Source: Apostichopus parvimensis (lineage: Eukaryota; Echinodermata; Holothuroidea; Aspidochirotida; Stichopodidae). From it: DNA of 26,509 bases. The DNA is taken from NCBI GenBank assembly GCA_000934455.1, contig KN882273.1:16870-43378 (forward strand), in the 5' to 3' direction. Each line of letters opens with the position of its first letter. Positions within the stretch are counted from its first letter, which is position 1. The notes under the pieces were generated by a model. It was not told where the DNA came from, did not search any database, and saw only the letters and a program-made list of their open reading frames with translations. Positions 21,990 through 26,509 of the stretch are shown here, in pieces. The translations under genes and the position numbers were made by a program.

Positions 21990-22215
21990 TAGATTTTGTA
22001 GTCAATCTGTTTTATCGCTTTACTCTTCACTAGTGCTTTTAATCAATTTTCGATCTCATATTCCTGTATATATCTGTATATGGTATATGTATTAACTGTT
22101 TTATGTATTTACTGTTTTATGTCATTGTATATTCTAGATTGTTTGTAAAGCGCACAGATGCATAGTGCGTAGTGCGCTATATAAGATTTTATTTACATTT
22201 ACATCATACGGCATA
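21990..22215 (+). mobile_element. Non-LTR retrotransposon 3' tail with terminal hairpin
   Basis: The segment ends with tgtaaagcgcac ... gtgcgctatataag followed by atttacatttacat, a short tandem tail. agcgcac (22149-22155) and gtgcgct (22172-22178) form a perfect 7-bp stem. A GTAAAGCGC ... GCGCTATATAA hairpin plus short microsatellite tail is a widespread 3' end of LINEs and LINE-dependent SINEs in aquatic animals. No coding part remains, and the 5' limit is uncertain. Confidence 0.55.
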
Positions 22216-22436
22216 TATTTTGGAAATTATTTTCCATTGTGTGACATCTCTTTCCGCATGTATTTATCATGGCATGAATATTCATTAGCTGTGTATGTTA
22301 GCTGTGATTCCCGATCTAGTCCTTGCCCAGGTTACATTAGATACATGAGACTTACATCGATGGCTGGTAATGAGCTAAGAAGGTGACATTAATGTTGTCA
22401 TGAGTCAAGTGGACCATGACGACATGTGCAACTTAC

Positions 22437-22493
22437 ATCAGTGGAGTAGTTGTAATTATTCTTAAATGCATCTTCTGCTGCCACGACGATATT
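22437..22493 (-). CDS. CACNA2D-like calcium channel alpha2-delta subunit, 19-codon exon
   Basis: A 57-bp exon on the minus strand between acceptor cttttcttcttag and donor gtaagt (22431-22436), phase 0 at both ends. The translation is NIVVAAEDAFKNNYNYSTD. The A-A-E-D/E-A motif followed by an H/N-Y segment is what I recall from the VWA_N region of alpha2-delta subunits, where it precedes a Y-x-N-A motif. Direct joining to the exon at 804-936 supplies EYLNA at the right distance. The short length alone would not support a call; the splice sites, phase and order with the two neighbouring exons do. The intron that follows it spans about 21.5 kb and contains all the mobile elements listed. Confidence 0.72.
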
Positions 22494-22495
22494 CT

Positions 22496-23059
22496 AAGAA
22501 GAAAAGAACATTGAACATCCATGAGTATATAAGTAAATAAAAAGGGAAATAAATACTTTGAAACAGAAATTTACGATGACCATTTTAACTATGCTGGTAA
22601 GAAATTCAAAGTTCCATCTTTCTCAATCAAACTTGAATATTAAATCTAATCAATTCTTCAAATTGCTTTCTTGTTGTTTGGACTTAGATATAAGTTTTTA
22701 ATTGATCAACCCTACGCCCTACCCCCACCCTACCCCTCTCCCTCTTCGCTTGCCAAAAGGCATCCTCTATTGGTGTAGTGTGTAATTAATCAGCATCATT
22801 TTTGAAAGTCACTCTAAAAGTCACTGGTTTCAAGTGTAACCCTCCCCCAACATCTCCAAATATGCCTGTGAGTTAAACTTGATAAAACCCAGGAATAGGA
22901 AGCTGACAAAGATCCAGCAAGGTTTAGCCTTTAAGAATTAACATAGAAAACATTGATGTGAAACACCAAACATAGGGTTCACATACATTATAGCCAGAGA
23001 GAAGACCACAAAATCAAAAGCCTACCAGCTCGTTGCAAATCATTATTAGTGCATTTTAG
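22496..23059. other. Intron between CACNA2D-like exons, left part
   Basis: Contains a pyrimidine-rich block (22710-22745, repeated accctacccc-like words) that is G-rich on the coding strand. No repeat array or coding feature is supported. Confidence 0.5.
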
Positions 23060-23407
23060 ACTAGTTTAACAGAAGAAATCTTTGTCAACAATGATTTTAT
23101 ACCATTGGTCTTAGATGCTACACATGGCATCGCTGAGTTAACAAACAGCTTGATTACATTGCACTTTTGTTACTCTCGAAAGCGACGCAACTGCCTCTCG
23201 GAGATCTTTCCTGAGTTTATGTTAATACATCACAGCAAGCTATTACTGAAAGAATGGGCTCTCTACAATGAATCTTATCAAATTTCTTCAGCAGAAGAAG
23301 AGCAAACAGTTTGTATTGAAAAGCTTGTCGCGTGTTTCAATGGAAGAACCGCTTGTGTTAATAGCTGTTTTTTACTAGGTGTGAAGACGTTAATGGTAGG
23401 AAAATGA
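23060..23407 (+). CDS. Unassigned 115-codon open frame inside the intron
   Basis: Open from after the TAG at 23057-23059 to TGA at 23405-23407. The first ATG is at 23219, which leaves 62 residues. Base composition is less AT-biased than the surroundings and the translation is mixed in character (SRKRRNCLSEIFPEF, SSAEEEQTVCIEKLVACF), which is not typical of AT-rich noise. No family is recognised, no splice sites were found, and it lies antisense to the host gene between two of its exons. It may be a decayed mobile-element fragment, an exon of a nested gene, or chance. Confidence 0.2.
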   Translation, partial: TSLTEEIFVNNDFIPLVLDATHGIAELTNSLITLHFCYSRKRRNCLSEIFPEFMLIHHSKLLLKEWALYNESYQISSAEEEQTVCIEKLVACFNGRTACVNSCFLLGVKTLMVGK

Positions 23408-23842
23408 CGTGTTTATTGACAAGCACAGTTTATTAGTAAAACTTTGAGAAGGACTGACCTTTCCATGAAAAATCAAATTAATAATAGATTGGTAATTATG
23501 GAATCTTTTTGTTCTTCTTGGTCGGCAGTGAGAATATTTTCAGTGAACTGATAAATGAATTTCAAATTTCCTCACAAATTGTCTTTCATGAATCTAAAAC
23601 AATAAAAATATATGACTGAATAAATTCACTGCTATTAAATAAACAAGAAAGCTTTGCTATGGTTTTGACAAAGCTATTAAAATGGGTTGATTTGGTAACC
23701 TACATTTTCATTTCTCTATAGGAAACTTAATGGCAAAAATCAATGCAACTTACTGAGAAAATAAAAAAGACAGGGATAAGTTCTAGCAATTTTTTTTAGA
23801 ATACATATTTGCTGTAAGTCTTTGGGTACAATAATTAGTTAT
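23408..23842. other. Intron sequence, nothing recognised
   Basis: AT-rich sequence directly downstream (minus strand) of the exon at 23849-23965. Apart from the donor at 23843-23848 no feature is supported. Confidence 0.5.
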
Positions 23843-23848
23843 ACTTAC

Positions 23849-23965
23849 ACCTACTGCTTCAACCTTTTTCTGCAGAAATTCTGTAATAGCAGCATTAACA
23901 TCATCTAACAGTTGTTTACCTTTCCTGTCTCTTATATTCAAGTCAGATTCTCGCTCTTTATATTT
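23849..23965 (-). CDS. CACNA2D-like calcium channel alpha2-delta subunit, 39-codon exon
   Basis: The exon lies between acceptor ttccttcacag (AG at 23966-23967) and donor gtaagt (23843-23848), with phase 0 at both ends. The translation starts KYKERESDLNIRDRKGKQLL and ends with a helical stretch, DDVNAAITEFLQKKVEAVG. In alpha2-delta proteins the mature N-terminus has a K-Y segment followed by a helical region with a small-residue/Q-L/LV motif and L-L-x-x-K/R-x-x-A-V/L, leading into the A-A-E-E region. The same order is seen here, followed by the exon at 22437-22493. This is the N-terminal part of the VWA_N domain, outside the cell in the mature protein. The signal peptide and first mature residues must lie in upstream exons, not found between 23966 and 26509. 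An alternative donor two bases earlier would break the frame. Confidence 0.72.
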
Positions 23966-23967
23966 CT

Positions 23968-24912
23968 GTGAAGGAAAACATAGCAAAGTACTTGTTAAGT
24001 CACATAATTCTGCAAAGAATACAGCAGACAGATATCCCGTCAAATGTTTGAGATTTGGGTGTAGGGGGCCAGACCATTGTTTAGTGGGTCATACTCCCTT
24101 ACCCCTGGTGTCTGAGGCAGTGATGGACAGACAGGCAGACTAGATGTAAGTTTACTTTGCCAATTTTATTAAATTCATTCCTAACATCAGTATTACGCTT
24201 AGTACTAATTACTTTGCAGTTAAGTAGCAACTTACATCTGCTGCTAAATTTTAATGAAAACCGAATCACATTGGCGGGACAACCTGCATCTTGAATTAAT
24301 ACCTTTACCATTAACGGATCCACTGAATATTTTACCAAACAGTCTGTTTGAATACATCACATCTGACTGCGATCCAGGTAGGTGCAATTGCAACCAAAGG
24401 GTTTAAAGTACTCTTTTTTTACTTTCTCATACAATGATGATGCTATATTGACACTAAAAACTATAAATGAAAAATTGGTCCCTGGAGAATGTAACATGTA
24501 CCATCACACATTCATAATTTGGATATCATCCAGGAAATGCAATATTTCAACGGCACATGCAGAGCATTATAATCTACCATTAATTAAAACTATTTAACGT
24601 ATGTAAAATTGAAACTTAATTCATATGCATGACCTATTCTTTTCTTTGAAAGAATAGGTCAACACTTAGGCAAAGCTGACTAATTATCCTTACCCTAACC
24701 CCAACATAACACAGTGAACAATAGCATACATGAAGATGAACTCAAGTTCACGTAATAGCCCATTTCAGAATGCTTTGATAAGAGTGATTTTTCCATCCTT
24801 CCTCCACTCTCCTCTGTCCCTTAATCAGGAGTAATAAATGGTATCTTGTGCTTCCAATAACTGCAAACTTGTAACAATGTTTTAGTGAAAACTTTAATGT
24901 TCAAGTTTTGTG
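23968..24912. other. Upstream intron, one hairpin
   Basis: No upstream CACNA2D exon was recognised. The frames at 24099-24338 (minus) and 24382-24597 (plus) have no domain. A minus-strand frame near 24680-24755 reading MGYYVNLSSSSCMLLFTVL looks signal-peptide-like but has no clear in-frame donor, so it is only noted. Confidence 0.4.
24631..24660. repeat. Perfect 12-bp hairpin
   Basis: gacctattcttt (24631-24642) and aaagaataggtc (24649-24660) are exact reverse complements with the 6-nt loop tctttg. No T-run or other context assigns a role. Confidence 0.9.
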
Positions 24913-25072
24913 AAGCAGTGTGGAAGGCTCTGAAATTTGTCTCTCATAAAATACTAGGGTTCCTGTGTAGAAAATGGCCATGCATCTTCGGACTTGCATA
25001 AGCAATTTTACCAATTTTGGGTAGAATTTTGTGATGTGATACTGGATAAGTTATTTACTGATATATATCCAG
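24913..25072. repeat. Dispersed repeat, copy 2 (partner at 12655-12806)
   Basis: Best match is gcagtgtggaaggctctgaa at 24915-24934, with about 30 of 34 bases identical to 12657-12690 and then weaker similarity to the shared tta-tactgatat-tat end. An overlapping plus-strand frame (24994-25212) has no recognised domain. Confidence 0.55.
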
Positions 25073-26276
25073 TATTTTTGGGTGGTTTCCTTCTTGTCCA
25101 GTGTCCAGTAACTGTTCCAACATTAATAGAAAACTTTGCAGGCTGCCCTGACACCAGTAACTTCATTAACTTTGTTCAGTGGCCCTGCCACTGCGCTTTA
25201 ATGTTAGGATAGGGCTCAACTCATTGTCATTTGGAAACATTTTGGAGTTTGGCTGGGAGTTCAATGTAATTTTCATGTTTTCAACTGAGATTATTTATCT
25301 AATCGCTATGCAAGTAAAACAATTATCAGATCAAACTTCTAATGCCGGTAGGTAGGCCTACTAAGTATTGGTCGCCCTGTCTAACTTTCACACAGTATTC
25401 AAGAGCAAAATAATTGCCACAGTTAGCTGCAATTATATGTTCTTTTGTTACTGCATATGGAAATCAAGTAACACCAGGGCTTAGAAACATATTATTGTAT
25501 TTTTGCCAAAATATCTCTTAATTTCCTGGATCTGAGGGTTTTACTTTAAACTTATTAAAAATAAGTCATGGAGATATTCAAATTGTGTTGGTTTGTTTAT
25601 CAATCACAGTTGGCAGCTAGCTAGACCAACAACTTCTCTCTGTGGTGCATCAACACAAAAGGGATGTGATACGTTTTTCAGATATCATAGGAGGTTCAAT
25701 AGATTTTCATACTTTGACCTATGCTTACCAAACTGAGGTTCAAACAAGGGCTAATTCTCATTGCCAGTGAGTACTAACAATACCTTACAAAAAACTAATA
25801 GAATAGTGGCCCAGCTAATATATTATTAACCTAGAACTTTGTAGAAGTTAGAGTAAGGCACACCTAGCCGAGGTATTAGACCTAGGCCAAATGGAATTTG
25901 CTTATTTGTGTGTGTGAGGGGGGGGGGGGTCTTCTCCATCTTTTATTCCAGGCAATACCACTGATGTTTAGTGCAGGATTATGGCAAATAACAGTAATAA
26001 TAGACGTTTAATGCCTTTACCTAGCGAATGTGCTGTTAGGTTAATTCTAGCCTGGCCGTTCGACCAAACGTTAACTATTTTTACCAGGGAGCTGGAACAC
26101 TGTTGTTCCAGCTCCATGCTGTTACTAAGTTTAGACCTAGGCTAGGCCACTTGCGATCCCAAAGTTGCCACACAACATGTATAGCCTACATTGGGAGCGA
26201 CTGTGACTATAAGTGACTAGGCATAAGTAGTATACTAAGCGTACGAAGTAGGACTTTCGGTTTCACGGCCAAATGA
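25073..26276. other. Unassigned sequence toward the right edge
   Basis: AT-rich DNA that becomes richer in CpG and in taggcctaggc-like words after about 25350. A G12 run lies at 25919-25930. No exon of the CACNA2D-like gene or any other gene could be supported, although this is where its upstream exons could lie. Confidence 0.4.
26088..26115. repeat. Perfect 12-bp hairpin with 4-nt loop
   Basis: ggagctggaaca (26088-26099) and tgttccagctcc (26104-26115) are exact complements around ctgt. The stem is more GC-rich than its surroundings and is preceded by ttaccag. No transcript or element is identified. Confidence 0.92.
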
Positions 26277-26507
26277 GTAGGACGAAGCCTGTCATTTAAA
26301 AAGCGCCAAATAAGTAGTTTAAATATCCCCGATATGTGGCTGTCAAAAGCAACGTTCACCAAGCTGATGAGCAAAGATGTCCCTGTTTTTCGACAAGTGC
26401 AATGTACCCACGATGGCCTAAAGTGTTGCCAGGATGGGGCCCTGGTGGTTAATAATTCCTGGCTACCTTGTTACGCAGTTCTCTCACTGTCTTCACTAGC
26501 ACTGTAG
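26277..26507 (+). CDS. Unassigned open frame at the right edge
   Basis: Open from after a TGA at 26274-26276 to TAG at 26505-26507, 76 codons. An ATG at 26334 would give 57 residues starting MWLSKATFTKLMSKDVPVF, with three cysteines in VQCTHDGLKCC. The segment is clearly less AT-rich than the rest of the window, as coding or promoter-proximal DNA would be. I do not recognise a family. It could be the first exon of a divergent neighbouring gene, or non-coding. No splice donor was assigned. Confidence 0.22.
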   Translation, partial: VGRSLSFKKRQISSLNIPDMWLSKATFTKLMSKDVPVFRQVQCTHDGLKCCQDGALVVNNSWLPCYAVLSLSSLAL

Positions 26508-26509
26508 GC

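Noticed and set aside
24690..24703. Telomere-like ccctaacccc
   Set aside because: Barely one and a half repeats; not a telomeric tract.
24680..24755. Minus-strand signal-peptide-like frame MGYYVNLSSSSCMLLFTVL as a possible first exon of the CACNA2D-like gene
   Set aside because: It hits a stop right after the hydrophobic stretch, and the possible donors there do not give a convincing phase to the exon at 23849-23965.

Overview
This is AT-rich eukaryotic DNA with no prokaryotic gene organisation: GT-AG exons, long introns, many microsatellites and minisatellites, decayed non-LTR retrotransposons, a non-autonomous hAT element and one assembly gap (50 N). Motifs such as taggcctaggct near the right end and pervasive TACAGTA/TACTGTA suggest a marine invertebrate, possibly an echinoderm such as a sea cucumber. 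That placement is a low-confidence impression, not a demonstrated assignment.

The only host gene I can support is on the minus strand. Three exons (23849-23965, 22437-22493, 804-936) have canonical splice sites and compatible phases. Joined, they read as part of the VWA_N region of a voltage-gated calcium channel alpha2-delta subunit (CACNA2D family). The intron between the second and third exon is about 21.5 kb and holds most of the window. The signal-peptide exon(s) and the VWA, Cache and later exons were not found; they probably lie beyond both edges.

Layout from the left. 1-425: two minisatellites. 804-936: CACNA2D exon. 2281-4372: a (CAGTA)n-like pentanucleotide tract broken by an LTR-like element (2421-3228) and by a hAT-type MITE with an 8-bp target-site duplication (3489-3884). 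5278-6130: CR1-like LINE remnant. 6670-8009: RTE-like LINE remnant. 8685-9560: 32-bp minisatellite split by a LINE 3' fragment. 12655-16755: an antisense L2/CR1-type LINE that appears twice only because a 1,837-bp segment is repeated on both sides of the gap, most likely a false duplication from unmerged contig ends. 19475-20150: 86-bp minisatellite. About 21990-22215: a LINE 3' tail. 22437-23965: two CACNA2D exons. 24631-26509: hairpins, a dispersed repeat and a less AT-rich edge with an unassigned open frame.

I found no operon, CRISPR array, tRNA, rRNA or convincing novel multi-gene system. The most informative observations are the CACNA2D exon set, the gap-flanking duplication, the LTR-like element whose palindrome loop is inverted between its two end repeats, and the nested insertion history that can be read inside the pentanucleotide tract.
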